Assembly: GCF_964253915.1 (NCBI RefSeq)
Contig: NZ_CAXUSG020000006.1
Coordinates: forward strand, 62,001-126,000
DNA: 64,000 nucleotides
Origin: Metarhizobium sp964253915
GTDB lineage: Bacteria; Pseudomonadota; Alphaproteobacteria; Rhizobiales; Rhizobiaceae
Direction of reading: 5' to 3'
The notes under the pieces are model-generated. The model saw only the letters and a program-made list of their open reading frames with translations. It did no database searches and was not told where the DNA came from. Position 1 is the first letter of the stretch; the number at the start of each line of letters is the position of its first letter. The position numbers and the translations under genes were made by a program. Of the stretch, positions 41,691-50,200 are shown piece after piece.

Positions 41691-42625
41691 TCGAAATCGA
41701 CAAGGTCACCAAACGGTATGGCGAAAACACCGTTGTCGATGCGGTGACCATGACCATCGCGCCGCGGACGATCACCGTCATCGTCGGCACCTCCGGTTCC
41801 GGCAAGACGACGTTGCTGCGGATGATCAACCGGCTCGTCGAACCGACGGAGGGAACGATCCGTATCGACGGCGAGGATGCGCTTGCCATCCCCGGATACC
41901 AGCTTCGCCGCCGCATCGGCTACGCCATCCAGGGCCATGGCCTGTTTCCGCATCGAACGGTGGCGCAGAACATCGCCACGGTGCCCGAACTGCTCGGCTG
42001 GGACCGGGCGCGGATCGACGCCAAGGTCGCCGAACTGCTGACCCTGTTCCAGCTCGATCCCTCAGCCTTCGGCAGCCGTTTCCCGCACGAACTGTCCGGC
42101 GGACAGCAGCAGCGTGTCGGCGTCGCCCGCGCGCTCGCTGCCGAACCCAACGTGCTCCTGATGGACGAACCTTTTGGCGCGCTCGACCCGATTATCCGTG
42201 CGAAAGCACAGGACGATCTGCTGGCGATCCAGAAACATTTGGGCACGACGATCGTTCTCGTCACCCATGACATGGACGAGGCCTTCCACCTCGCCGACAA
42301 GGTGGCGGTGATGGATAAGGGCCGCCTGCTGCAATATGACAGCCCCGCCGAACTGGTGCTCCGGCCGGCCACGCCCTTCGTCGAAACGCTGATCGGCGCG
42401 GCGGACCGGCCGCTGCGGCTGCTGTCCATCGCCACCGCCGCCGAAGCCCTCGAACCCGGCCCAGCGGAGGGCGAACCGCTTTCCGCAGCCGCTTCGCTGC
42501 GCGACGCGCTGTCGGCGCTGATGTGGTCCGGGCGGGAAACGCTGCCGGTGGCCGGCGAAGACGGCACGATCCTCGGCCATGTCAGCCTGCAAGCCTTGCT
42601 CCAGCGCGCCGCGAGGCCGCAATGA
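41687..42625 (+). CDS. Osmoprotectant ABC ATP-binding protein (OpuCA/YehX-like)
   Basis: This 312-residue ATPase has Walker A GTSGSGKTT, signature LSGGQQQRVGVARAL, Walker B VLLMDEPFGALDP and switch histidine VTHDMDEA. A single CBS-like segment closes the C-terminus (ETLPVAGEDGTILGHVSLQALL), a trait of the OpuCA group. It powers the two flanking permeases; it overlaps both neighbours (ATGA). Confidence 0.9.
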   Translation: MIEIDKVTKRYGENTVVDAVTMTIAPRTITVIVGTSGSGKTTLLRMINRLVEPTEGTIRIDGEDALAIPGYQLRRRIGYAIQGHGLFPHRTVAQNIATVPELLGWDRARIDAKVAELLTLFQLDPSAFGSRFPHELSGGQQQRVGVARALAAEPNVLLMDEPFGALDPIIRAKAQDDLLAIQKHLGTTIVLVTHDMDEAFHLADKVAVMDKGRLLQYDSPAELVLRPATPFVETLIGAADRPLRLLSIATAAEALEPGPAEGEPLSAAASLRDALSALMWSGRETLPVAGEDGTILGHVSLQALLQRAARPQ

Positions 42626-43371
42626 CCCGCTGGCTGCCGCTTCTGCTGCGTCTTGGCCTCTTGGCGCTGCTGCTCGCCTTTCTCTTCCGGCCGGCCTGGT
42701 TTTCCGGGCTGCTGCAACCGCTCGTGCAGGACGGCGCTCCGGCGATCTACAATCAGGGCGACCTCTTGACGCTGACGCTGCTGCACCTTCGCACCGTCGC
42801 CATCGCCACGCTTGGCGCCACGGTAGTGGCGATCGCGCTGGCCGTGCTGGTGACGCGGCCGATCGGCGCGGAATTCCTGCCGCTCTCCCGCAGTCTCGTG
42901 AACATCGGCCAGACCTTTCCGCCGGTCGCAGTGCTGGCGCTTGCCGTGCCGGCCGTGGGTTTTGGCGAAAAACCGACGCTGATCGCGCTGTTCCTTTATG
43001 GGCTTCTGCCGATCTTCGAAAATGCCCTGACCGGCCTGACAACCCTGCCGCCTTCGGTGATGGAGGCTGCAAGGGGTGCCGGCATGACCGGCTTCCAGCG
43101 CCTCGTGCGCATCGAAATACCGCTGGCCTCGCCGGTCATGCTGGCCGGCATCAGGCTCTCCGCCGTCATCGGCCTCGCCACGGCGACGATCGGCTCGACG
43201 GTGGCGGCAAAGACGCTGGGAGAGATTATCATCGCCGGCCTGCAATCCAATAATCTGGCCTTCGTCCTGCAGGGCGGCTTGTTGGTCGCGGCGCTCGCCG
43301 TGCTGACCTATGACGGGTTCTCCGCCCTCGAAGGGGCAGCGGCGCGCCGCATGGGGCGAATCGAGGCTTGA
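42622..43371 (+). CDS. Osmoprotectant ABC permease, short form (YehW-like)
   Basis: This is a 249-residue permease. The EAA-type loop reads MEAARGAGMTGFQRLVRIEIPLASPVML, with about six membrane spans. It is the partner of the long permease in a four-gene binding protein-permease-ATPase-permease operon like yehZYXW. ATG 42622 overlaps the ATPase stop (ATGA). Confidence 0.9.
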   Translation: MTRWLPLLLRLGLLALLLAFLFRPAWFSGLLQPLVQDGAPAIYNQGDLLTLTLLHLRTVAIATLGATVVAIALAVLVTRPIGAEFLPLSRSLVNIGQTFPPVAVLALAVPAVGFGEKPTLIALFLYGLLPIFENALTGLTTLPPSVMEAARGAGMTGFQRLVRIEIPLASPVMLAGIRLSAVIGLATATIGSTVAAKTLGEIIIAGLQSNNLAFVLQGGLLVAALAVLTYDGFSALEGAAARRMGRIEA

Positions 43372-43458
43372 AGCAATTCCCGCAAAAATGCGTCGCGGTT
43401 TTGCGTCAAAACAAAAGATAGAGCGTTTTCGCGTTTCTGAGGACGGCGGAAATGCTCT
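43372..43458. repeat. Dispersed rhizobial repeat (family AGCAATTCC), copy 4
   Basis: It begins AGCAATTCCCGCAAAAAT, with GCGGTTTTGCGTCAAAACA, GATAGAGCGTTTTCGCGTTT and AATGCTCT. It abuts the permease stop codon and lies before the operon's terminator. Confidence 0.88.
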
Positions 43459-43597
43459 TGAGGTCGCCAAATCCACATGCAGGGGCTTCCGATACCGCCT
43501 GTGATAAATTTTGTTTATACCAGCGATTGAGCGAATTCGTTGGATCGGCGTAGGCCAAGCCTTTACCAAGGAGCCAGTACCCCTTTCTTGGTGCACT

Positions 43598-43639
43598 CCG
43601 GGTGTCCATTTCCTCTTAATCTGGACGCCCGGTTTCTTT
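43598..43639 (+). terminator. Rho-independent terminator of the osmoprotectant operon
   Basis: CCGGGTGTCCA (43598-43608) pairs with TGGACGCCCGG (43622-43632) with a single wobble pair and a 13-base loop. TTTCTTTT follows directly on the plus strand. Confidence 0.75.
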
Positions 43640-43647
43640 TCCCCTTC

Positions 43648-44544
43648 TCACGTTTCTCCGGTCGCCAGAATGCCGCGCACGCTTGCGGTAAATGATGCTG
43701 TTTCCTCCGGCTGTAACACGACCATCCCATGCGCCACCGGCCCTTCCGCCAGATTGAACGCATCCACCGGATGGGACACCGGCTCGAAGCAGAGATAATC
43801 CGCCTCGCCGGAGGGCGAAAAGAGGACATACTGGTCGAGCCCGGGGCCGCCGGTGATATCAGCGGCGAGGCCCCGATCCGGCCAGTCGAGCCGTGCTTTT
43901 CCCGCCCAGCCGGAAAACCAGTTGTTGATCCATCCGTCGGGTAATTTTCGAGGTCGGGAAAAATCCATCTCAGGATGGGCCTTGGCGTCCTCCAGGACGT
44001 CCGGCAGGTGATCATCCCGTTCGAGCCAGACCTTTTTCGCCGGCGCCGTCAGAAGTGTATTGCCGTCGCGGACGAACCACGGGTGAAACCCGCCGCCATA
44101 GGGCAGAGACAGTCCGGCACGATTCGTAACCCGCAACGTCATCGTCAGCGTCGCGCCATCGAGGCGATAGATCATCGTCGCATCGTAGCGAAACGGCCCC
44201 GGACCGGCCGCAGAGACTGCAAGCGTCACGCTCTCTTCCGTCGTCCCGGTTATCGTCCAGGCGGCGGAAAAGGCGCTGCCGTGCAGCGGATAGTGTTCGC
44301 CCGGCATGTTCGGTTCCATCGGATGAAACCGGCCGTCGAAGCGGAAGCCTCCGCCAGACACCCGTCCGGAAAACGGCAGCAGCAGAATATTGGAAAGCGC
44401 AAAAGGGTGGGCCGTTTCATCGTCCACACGACGGAAGATCGGCAGCCAGTCATCACCGCGCCTGATATCGAATGCAGTCAAGCCGGCGCCGAGGTCCGGC
44501 CGGATCAGGATGCGTGCCGCATCATTGCCAAGCGATACCGCCAT
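43648..44544 (-). CDS. Aldose 1-epimerase family protein
   Basis: This 298-residue galactose-mutarotase-fold protein has family features NMPGEHYPLHGSAFSAAWTI (active-site histidine region), PYGGGFHPWFVRDG with the second histidine, and a late FEPVSHPVDAFN. It interconverts alpha and beta anomers of sugars. ATG 44544 has GGGAGA upstream. It stands alone on the minus strand, but a sugar ABC importer is encoded 2 kb away. Confidence 0.87.
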   Translation of the reverse strand: MAVSLGNDAARILIRPDLGAGLTAFDIRRGDDWLPIFRRVDDETAHPFALSNILLLPFSGRVSGGGFRFDGRFHPMEPNMPGEHYPLHGSAFSAAWTITGTTEESVTLAVSAAGPGPFRYDATMIYRLDGATLTMTLRVTNRAGLSLPYGGGFHPWFVRDGNTLLTAPAKKVWLERDDHLPDVLEDAKAHPEMDFSRPRKLPDGWINNWFSGWAGKARLDWPDRGLAADITGGPGLDQYVLFSPSGEADYLCFEPVSHPVDAFNLAEGPVAHGMVVLQPEETASFTASVRGILATGET

Positions 44545-44700
44545 CGATTTTTCTCCCGCTCAATCGGATCGCCGTCTTGTTAAACAAGGCCGCTCGCTTG
44601 CGAAACCGTTTCCCGGCGCGCCTGCACATTATTTCCGTTTCGGTGCCCGGTCGCCGGGCTTCCCCACAGCAGCAGGCGCCGTTGGCCAAAGGCGACGACG

Positions 44701-45672
44701 ATGCCTATACTACGTGCCATGGATTCGCTGAAATTACCGCCCTCCGATCCGCGCCCCCGCGCCAGGACATTGCCCGCCTGGGCTTCCGCAAAAACGGAAG
44801 CGACCGGCGAAGCCGATGCCGCCTTTGCCGCCGGCGCAGCGCTGCATTCGCTGGACACGCTGGTCAAATCCGAACCCGTCTGGGCCGGCTGCTGGCGGGG
44901 GAGACTGGTGATGAAATCGGCCCTGTCGGCCGTGCGGCTGCTCCGCCGCGGCGAGGACGAGGCAGCACTCCGCGATGCCATCCACCTTTGCGCGCCGGGC
45001 AGCGACCCGGGACCGGCAGGACGCATTTTTCTCGCCTATGCCAAGCTCCGTGACAGGCGAACGGCCATCGACCCGGCTTTGGTGCAGGAACTGGCCGATC
45101 TGCTGTCTGTCCCCTGCGGCGACGAGGCCGAGGCAATTGCAAAGCTTGCCGCCGATGCAGCCCGCTCGACGCGTGCCGCCCCCTTCGCTGCCGCCGACCT
45201 GATCACCTCTGTCTGGACGGCCTATCCGGATGCGGAAGTGCTCGGCTGGTGGCTGGCGGATTGGCTGCTGGCGGCAAAACTCGGCTGGTCGCGGCCGGTC
45301 TGCCTGCTGCTGCCGGAACGGTTCGGCGCCTCTTTCCGCACGACGACGGGACGCGGGCGCCTTCGGCCGGGGGAGGATGGTTTCAGCCGGGCTTTGTGCC
45401 TGGCGCTCGTGCAGGCGACGGCCGATGCCTTGCGGCTGGCAAACGACATCGAACGCCGGGCGGAAGCCCTGCTCGCGGTTGCGCCAAAGGTCCGGACGAA
45501 GGGGGCAGGGGTCGTCATCCGGCAGATTCTCGACGAGGATGCCGTCTTCGTCTCGGCACCGGGGGCAAACCTGTCCCGCTGGGCAAGCCGCCGGTTTTTC
45601 GAACGGCTGGAAAGCCTGGGCGGCGTGCGCGAGCTCTCCGGCCGCGCTGGTTTCCGGATCTACGGTTTGTGA
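44701..45672 (+). CDS. DUF1403 family protein
   Basis: This 323-residue protein has the pattern I associate with DUF1403 of rhizobia: LPAWASAKTEATGEADAAFAAGAALHSLDTLVKSEPVWAGCWRGRLVMKSA near the start, then DEAALRDAIHLCAPGSDPGPAGRIFLAY. It is alanine/arginine rich without signal peptide or membrane spans. The function is unknown; family members may have been linked to nodulation-plasmid or segregation contexts, which I cannot confirm here. ATG 44719 is an alternative start. Confidence 0.75.
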   Translation: MPILRAMDSLKLPPSDPRPRARTLPAWASAKTEATGEADAAFAAGAALHSLDTLVKSEPVWAGCWRGRLVMKSALSAVRLLRRGEDEAALRDAIHLCAPGSDPGPAGRIFLAYAKLRDRRTAIDPALVQELADLLSVPCGDEAEAIAKLAADAARSTRAAPFAAADLITSVWTAYPDAEVLGWWLADWLLAAKLGWSRPVCLLLPERFGASFRTTTGRGRLRPGEDGFSRALCLALVQATADALRLANDIERRAEALLAVAPKVRTKGAGVVIRQILDEDAVFVSAPGANLSRWASRRFFERLESLGGVRELSGRAGFRIYGL

Positions 45673-45991
45673 TGGCATTCCCGGCGCCGGCGGCATAGTG
45701 TGCGGCGATAGAGGAAGTTTTGCTGCGATACCGTTAAACCACAGCCAGGATGTTTCCGCACGACGGAAGCGCTTGGACACTGCCATCTTTGTGCCGTAAG
45801 ACATTGAAATAAGCTGCCGGTTCTATGGTTTAACAAAGTCATTGCATCGCGACGGCAATCGGCGGCGGTAAAAACTTCACCGCTTCGTCGGCTGTCCGTC
45901 ACGAAGGCGGCGTAGCAATGCTATGGCCCATATCGGCCAACAGCCCGCACCCGGTTGTTGTCGCGTCAAAAAAAATAGGAGATTGCATTTC
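45673..45991. other. Gene-free stretch with a widely spaced inverted repeat
   Basis: I see no convincing gene here. Arms GTTAAACCA (45733-45741) and TGGTTTAAC (45826-45834) form a perfect 9-bp inverted repeat 84 bases apart. The promoter of the next small gene is presumably in the AT-richer right part. Confidence 0.4.
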
Positions 45992-46207
45992 ATGACGCCC
46001 GAACGATTCAACGAATGTTTGCGTCACATCCGCTGGACACCGATCAACATCGCATCGGCGCTTCAATGTGACCTTTCGTGGATCGAGGCGCTCGAGGTGG
46101 GCAATGCGGACGTTCCCGAAGAACTGGCGAAATGGCTGGAAAAGCTGGCGCAGATGCATGAGGCCAATCCGCCGCCGGTCGCCTACCGCGTCAACCGGCT
46201 GCCCTGA
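45992..46207 (+). CDS. Small protein of unknown function, helix-turn-helix-like
   Basis: This is a 71-residue protein starting at ATG 45992 with AGGAG about 12 bases upstream. The sequence NECLRHIRWTPINIASALQCDLSWIEALEVGNADVPEELAKWLEKLAQMHE resembles the short helix-turn-helix of Cro/XRE-like or plasmid-maintenance proteins. I do not recognise a specific family. It may bind DNA, but its target is unknown. Confidence 0.7.
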   Translation: MTPERFNECLRHIRWTPINIASALQCDLSWIEALEVGNADVPEELAKWLEKLAQMHEANPPPVAYRVNRLP

Positions 46208-46556
46208 GCGGCCGCTTGCACACACCGTCATAGACACGATCCCTCTTAAACCGCGAAGCTTCGGCTAACGGCCCGTGGCTTCGCTTGCCCGGCTGCCGGC
46301 TCGGCCCGTCCACGCATCCATTTTTAAAATCATATTGTAATATTTTATCAGTCGCGCTTAAATGACCTGAGTTCCGGGAGGCGAGCGGAATGTTCTGTGG
46401 AGGCAGACAGGTCAAAAGCAGGGAACGTGCTTTTCCGTTTCGCGCCGGTAGGGTTTCATCACAAGGCAAGTAGGGAGTGCAACTGCCGGCTACGGGCGAA
46501 AAATAGAACAGGCGGCTCGTCGGGCACGTACCTCAAAGCCAAATCGGGAGGGGATA
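46208..46556. other. Upstream region of the second sugar ABC operon
   Basis: There is no gene that I can support in this 349-base gap. It holds an AT-rich block around 46320-46350 (ATTGTAATATTTTATC) that may contain a promoter, and a GGGAGGGG ribosome site just before 46557. No clear operator palindrome or riboswitch was found. Confidence 0.5.
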
Positions 46557-47297
46557 TTGGCATTACTCGAACTTCATGACGTCACGAAAGATTTTGGTGC
46601 GATCCGCGCCCTCAGCGACGTCAGTTTTTCCGTCGGTCCGGGAGAGATCGTCGGGCTCATGGGCGATAACGGGGCGGGCAAGTCGACGCTCGTCAAGATC
46701 ATGTCCGGCATCTACCAGCCGACGGCGGGAACGCTGCGTTTCGGCGGCGAGGCAACGCAGATCCATTCGCCCGCATCCGCTCGCCGGCTGGGCATCGAAA
46801 CGGTCTATCAGGACCTCGCCCTGGCCGACAATCTTACCGCCTCGGCCAACATCTTCCTCGGGCGCGAGCTGAAATTCAACATCGGTCCGTTCCGCTTCCT
46901 GCGCCACCGCGCCATGAATGCCCGTGCCGTCGAGCTGTTTGCCGAACTGAAATCCGAAACACGCGCCGACGACTACGTGCGGCAGATGTCCGGCGGCCAG
47001 CGGCAGGCGGTCGCCATCGCCCGCACCCGGCTGTCCGATGCCAAGCTCATCCTCATGGACGAGCCGACGGCTGCCATTTCCGTGCGCCAGGTGGCCGAGG
47101 TGCTCAACCTTATCCACCGCCTGAAGGATGCCGGCATCTCCGTCATCCTGATCTCGCATCGCATGCCCGATGTCTTTGCGGTCTGCGAACGGGTGATCGT
47201 CATGCGCCGCGGCCGCAAGGTCGCCGACAAGCGCATCGCCGACACCTCTCCCGAAGAAGTAACCGCGCTGATCACCGGTGCGCTGGAGACCGCATGA
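46557..47297 (+). CDS. Sugar ABC transporter ATP-binding protein, single-domain (FrcA-like)
   Basis: This 246-residue ATPase has one nucleotide-binding domain: Walker A GDNGAGKST, signature MSGGQRQAVAIARTR, Walker B LILMDEPTAAI and switch ISHRMPD. Single-domain members work as homodimers, as in fructose FrcA. It starts at TTG 46557 after GGGAGGGG. It overlaps the permease gene by ATGA. Confidence 0.9.
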   Translation: MALLELHDVTKDFGAIRALSDVSFSVGPGEIVGLMGDNGAGKSTLVKIMSGIYQPTAGTLRFGGEATQIHSPASARRLGIETVYQDLALADNLTASANIFLGRELKFNIGPFRFLRHRAMNARAVELFAELKSETRADDYVRQMSGGQRQAVAIARTRLSDAKLILMDEPTAAISVRQVAEVLNLIHRLKDAGISVILISHRMPDVFAVCERVIVMRRGRKVADKRIADTSPEEVTALITGALETA

Positions 47298-48337
47298 TGA
47301 CCGATACGACTCAAGCCTCTTCGCCCCAGGGATTTTCGAATGTCCGGCGCACGCGCTTCTGGCAGCGCGGCTTTCTCGCCAGCCAGTCGGCCTATGTGCT
47401 GGCCGCCCTGATCGTCCTGATCATCTTCATGAGTTTCGCTTCGCCGAACTTCCTGACGGGCGGCAACATCGGCAACATCGTTCGCAACTTCTCGTTCATC
47501 GCCATCGCCACGCTCGGTATCACGCTGGTGATCATCACCGGCGGCATCGATCTCTCCGTCGGCTCGACCATCGCGCTGACGGCGACCGTGACCTCGCTGA
47601 CCATGACCGGCCTCGGCCAGGCGGCGTTCCACCCCTTTCCCGGCTTCGCGCTGATCGTTTCCATCGCCGCTGGCCTTGCGGTCGCAGCCCTGATCGGTTT
47701 CGGCAACGGCGTCGCCATCGCCAAGCTGAAATTATCACCTTTCGTCACCACGCTCGGCACGCTGTCGATCGTGCGCGGCCTCACCTATGTCGCCACCTAT
47801 GGGCGCGGCACCAGCCCGAGCGGCCCGGACAAGGACCTGTTCCTTGCCCTGACCTCCGGCCACATCGCCGGAATTCCGGTCGGCTTCATCTACCTCATCC
47901 TCATCGCCGTCATCATGTGGGTCGTGCTGAACCACACGGCCTGGGGCCGGCATGTCTATGCCATCGGCGGCAACGAGGCCGCAGGCCGGCTGACCGGCGT
48001 GCCGGTCGACCGCGTGAAAATCCAGGTCTACGTCCTGTGCGCGCTGGGTGCCGGTATCAACGGCATCATCATTTCCGGCTGGCTGGGGTCCGCACCTGCA
48101 AACCTCGCCACCGGTTATGAGCTGACCATCATCGCCGCCGCCGTCATCGGCGGCGCCAATCTCGCCGGCGGCATCGGAGGCGCTGCCGGCGCGATCATCG
48201 GCTGCGTGCTGATCGAAGTGATCCGCAACGGCCTGGTCCTGGCGCGGGTCGACCCCTACTGGCAGCAGACTCTCGTCGGCTGCATCATCGTCGCGGCCGT
48301 CCTCGTCGACCGTTTCAGATCTCTCCGCAACGGATAA
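47294..48337 (+). CDS. Sugar ABC transporter permease, RbsC type
   Basis: This 347-residue permease has hallmark ATLGITLVIITGGIDLSVGSTIAL and later GRHVYAIGGNEAAGRLTGVPVDRVK, typical of ribose/xylose/fructose permeases. It has about nine to ten membrane spans. It is coupled to the ATPase gene by an ATGA overlap and followed by the binding-protein gene. Confidence 0.92.
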   Translation: MMTDTTQASSPQGFSNVRRTRFWQRGFLASQSAYVLAALIVLIIFMSFASPNFLTGGNIGNIVRNFSFIAIATLGITLVIITGGIDLSVGSTIALTATVTSLTMTGLGQAAFHPFPGFALIVSIAAGLAVAALIGFGNGVAIAKLKLSPFVTTLGTLSIVRGLTYVATYGRGTSPSGPDKDLFLALTSGHIAGIPVGFIYLILIAVIMWVVLNHTAWGRHVYAIGGNEAAGRLTGVPVDRVKIQVYVLCALGAGINGIIISGWLGSAPANLATGYELTIIAAAVIGGANLAGGIGGAAGAIIGCVLIEVIRNGLVLARVDPYWQQTLVGCIIVAAVLVDRFRSLRNG

Positions 48338-48419
48338 ACGCGCGGGGGAAAAAGGCGGCAAACCGCCTCGAGAAAGGGAGCCTGGCTCTATTTCCAGGCA
48401 CAAAGTGGAGGAAGAAAAA

Positions 48420-49364
48420 ATGAAATCTCTAAAACTCTTCGCGCTCGCCGCCTTGGCGTCCGTCGCGATCTACAGTGGTGCGCAGGCAGCCGACAGCTAC
48501 AAGTTCGCCGTCGTTCCGAAGGCGATGAACAACCCGTTCTTCGACTTGACGCGGGATGGCTGCGTCGCCGAAGCCGCCAAGCTCGGCAATGTCGAATGCA
48601 TCTATATCGGCCCGGTCGAGCATGAGCCGGCCACCCAGGCGCAGATCATCGACGACCTGATCACCCAGGGCGTGGACGGGCTGGCGATCTCGGTTTCCGA
48701 TATCGCCGCCGCATCGACGGTGATCGACAAGGCGGTCGCGGCTGGCATCGTCGTCATCACCTTCGATTCCGATGCGCCTGATTCCAAGCGCTCTGCCTAT
48801 GTCGGCACCAACAACAAGGATTTCGGCAAGGCGCTCGGCGAAGAACTGCTGAAGCTGAAGCCGGAAGGCGGCACCTACGGCCTGATCTCGGGCGGCGCGG
48901 CTGCACCGAACCTTGCCGAGCGTGTCGATGGCGTTCGCGAAGCGCTGACCGGCTCCAAGTGGACGGAAGTTTCCGGCTCGCCGACCTTCTCCAACGACGA
49001 CATCGCGCTTGCCGTGCAGCAGGCTTCCGACCTGAAGACCGCCAACCCGGATATCGGCGCAATCGTGCCGGTGGGCGGCTGGCCGCTGTTTGCTCCGGAC
49101 GGCTGGAAAAACTTCGTCGAGCCGCTGAAGGCAGACGTCGATTCCAAGAAGCTGGCACTCGTCGCCGCCGACACGCTGCCGGTCGAACTGCAGCTCTTGA
49201 AGGACGGTTACGTTCACGTGCTCGTCGGCCAGCGTCCGCACGAGATGGGTGAAGTCGCCATGCAGACCCTGCTGAAGCTCAAGAAGGGCGAAAAGGTCGA
49301 CGAGATCATCTACACCGGCCTCGACCGCGTCACGACCGAAAACGTCGGCGGCTTCCTGAAATAA
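48420..49364 (+). CDS. Sugar ABC transporter substrate-binding protein, RbsB-like
   Basis: This 314-residue periplasmic protein has signal peptide MKSLKLFALAALASVAIYSGAQA. It has the Peripla_BP_4 pattern FAVVPKAMNNPFFDLTRDGCVAEAAKLGNVEC and DDLITQGVDGLAISVSD, and FDSDAPDSKRSAYVGTNN. The ribosome site is GTGGAGGAAG before ATG 48420. The ligand is probably a monosaccharide; the aldose 1-epimerase nearby agrees. Confidence 0.92.
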   Translation: MKSLKLFALAALASVAIYSGAQAADSYKFAVVPKAMNNPFFDLTRDGCVAEAAKLGNVECIYIGPVEHEPATQAQIIDDLITQGVDGLAISVSDIAAASTVIDKAVAAGIVVITFDSDAPDSKRSAYVGTNNKDFGKALGEELLKLKPEGGTYGLISGGAAAPNLAERVDGVREALTGSKWTEVSGSPTFSNDDIALAVQQASDLKTANPDIGAIVPVGGWPLFAPDGWKNFVEPLKADVDSKKLALVAADTLPVELQLLKDGYVHVLVGQRPHEMGEVAMQTLLKLKKGEKVDEIIYTGLDRVTTENVGGFLK

Positions 49365-49384
49365 GCAGACCGCCTGCCATCAGA

Positions 49385-49418
49385 GGCGCAGCAACGTCTG
49401 GAAAGGTGTTGCTGCGCC
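49385..49418 (+). promoter_or_regulatory. Stem-loop after the second sugar-binding-protein gene
   Basis: GGCGCAGCAAC (49385-49395) pairs perfectly with GTTGCTGCGCC (49408-49418) over a 12-base loop, without a T-run. A similar stem with a T-run at 49596-49632 follows the palindromic repeat between them. Confidence 0.65.
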
Positions 49419-49450
49419 ACGCTAAAGACAGGCAACGGTGATCTCTACGC

Positions 49451-49559
49451 CGTCATCCTCGGCCTTGAGCCGAGGATCTGAGCACGTCGGATACAATCCC
49501 TCATCGTCGATGACTCGGTTTGGCGCAGGCAGATCCTCGGGACGAGCCCGAGGATGACG
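49451..49559. repeat. RIME-like palindromic intergenic repeat, copy B
   Basis: This 109-base element has terminal CGTCATCCTCGG and CCGAGGATGACG, as in copy A at 7987-8064, and internal fold-back pairs GGATC at both ends. The length is close to the approximately 108 bases that I recall for RIME1. It sits between two related stem-loops. Confidence 0.88.
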
Positions 49560-49595
49560 GAAGAGCGAGGTCTTCCACTGTTGTCGGCTGTCCAG

Positions 49596-49632
49596 GCGCA
49601 GCAACATTCGGTGATCTTTTGCTGCGCTTTTT
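49596..49632 (+). terminator. Rho-independent terminator downstream of the second sugar ABC operon
   Basis: GCGCAGCAA (49596-49604) and TTGCTGCGC (49619-49627) pair over a 14-base loop, with a TTTTT run (49628-49632) on the plus strand. The arms match those of the stem at 49385-49418. Confidence 0.75.
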
Positions 49633-49701
49633 CTTTGAATGCGCGCCCGGAAACCGTCGGGCAGAGATCGACGCACATCAGCATTGCACTACATGCATAT
49701 A

Positions 49702-49721
49702 CAAATGATTTGATATTCAAA
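49702..49721. promoter_or_regulatory. Candidate MarR operator
   Basis: Two overlapping dyads, CAAATGATTTG (49702-49712) and TTTGA-TAT-TCAAA (49709-49721), lie just before the MarR gene. MarR proteins bind such AT-rich short palindromes. The site could autoregulate the marR-exporter pair. Confidence 0.6.
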
Positions 49722-49729
49722 CTATTTTG

Positions 49730-50200
49730 ATGCTAAGTCATTTCATGCTGCTCAAAGATCTCCCCCTGCGCGCCCGTTTCGGACTGCAATTCTCGTTGTT
49801 TGCCCGCCAGTGGCGCCGTGTCATCTACAAGAAGCTGGAAGCGTCCGGCCTGACGGATGCCACGTGGTCGCCGCTGGTGCATCTTGCCGCGCATGGCGAC
49901 GGCATCACCCAGAAGGAGCTTGCCGCCCTGGTCGGCATCGACGGTTCGACGCTGGTGCGACTGCTGGACATCCTTGCCGACAAGGACTTGATCGAACGCC
50001 GCACCGACGAAACCGACAGGCGGGCAAAAAAGATCTATTTGACGGAAGCAGGGCGCGCCGCCGTGCGGGACATCCGCATCGAACTCAACAGGACGGAAGC
50101 CGAATTCCTGGCCGGGATTTCGGATCAGGAACTCGCTTTGGTGCTCGACGTGCTAACCCGGGTGGCACCGCATCTCGATCAGGCGGAGCACGATCTGTGA
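49730..50200 (+). CDS. MarR-family transcriptional regulator
   Basis: This protein of about 156 residues has the MarR winged helix: ITQKELAALVGIDGSTLVRLLDILADKDLIERRTDETDRRAKKIYLTEAG. Start ATG 49730 is used; ATG 49745 (MLLKDLP) is also possible. The following exporter gene starts with a GTG that overlaps its stop (GTGA), so the two are translationally coupled and the regulator probably controls the exporter in response to a small phenolic or toxic compound. Confidence 0.9.
   Translation: MLSHFMLLKDLPLRARFGLQFSLFARQWRRVIYKKLEASGLTDATWSPLVHLAAHGDGITQKELAALVGIDGSTLVRLLDILADKDLIERRTDETDRRAKKIYLTEAGRAAVRDIRIELNRTEAEFLAGISDQELALVLDVLTRVAPHLDQAEHDL

Noticed and set aside
41920..43596. 558-codon minus-strand open frame opposite the osmoprotectant ATPase and permease
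   Set aside because: Its last part reads through a dispersed repeat and it lacks any family pattern; the plus-strand ABC genes overlap perfectly as an operon.
46208..46556. Possible riboswitch or RNA gene before the second sugar operon
   Set aside because: I could not find a conserved fold or recognisable motif; left as an ordinary upstream region.
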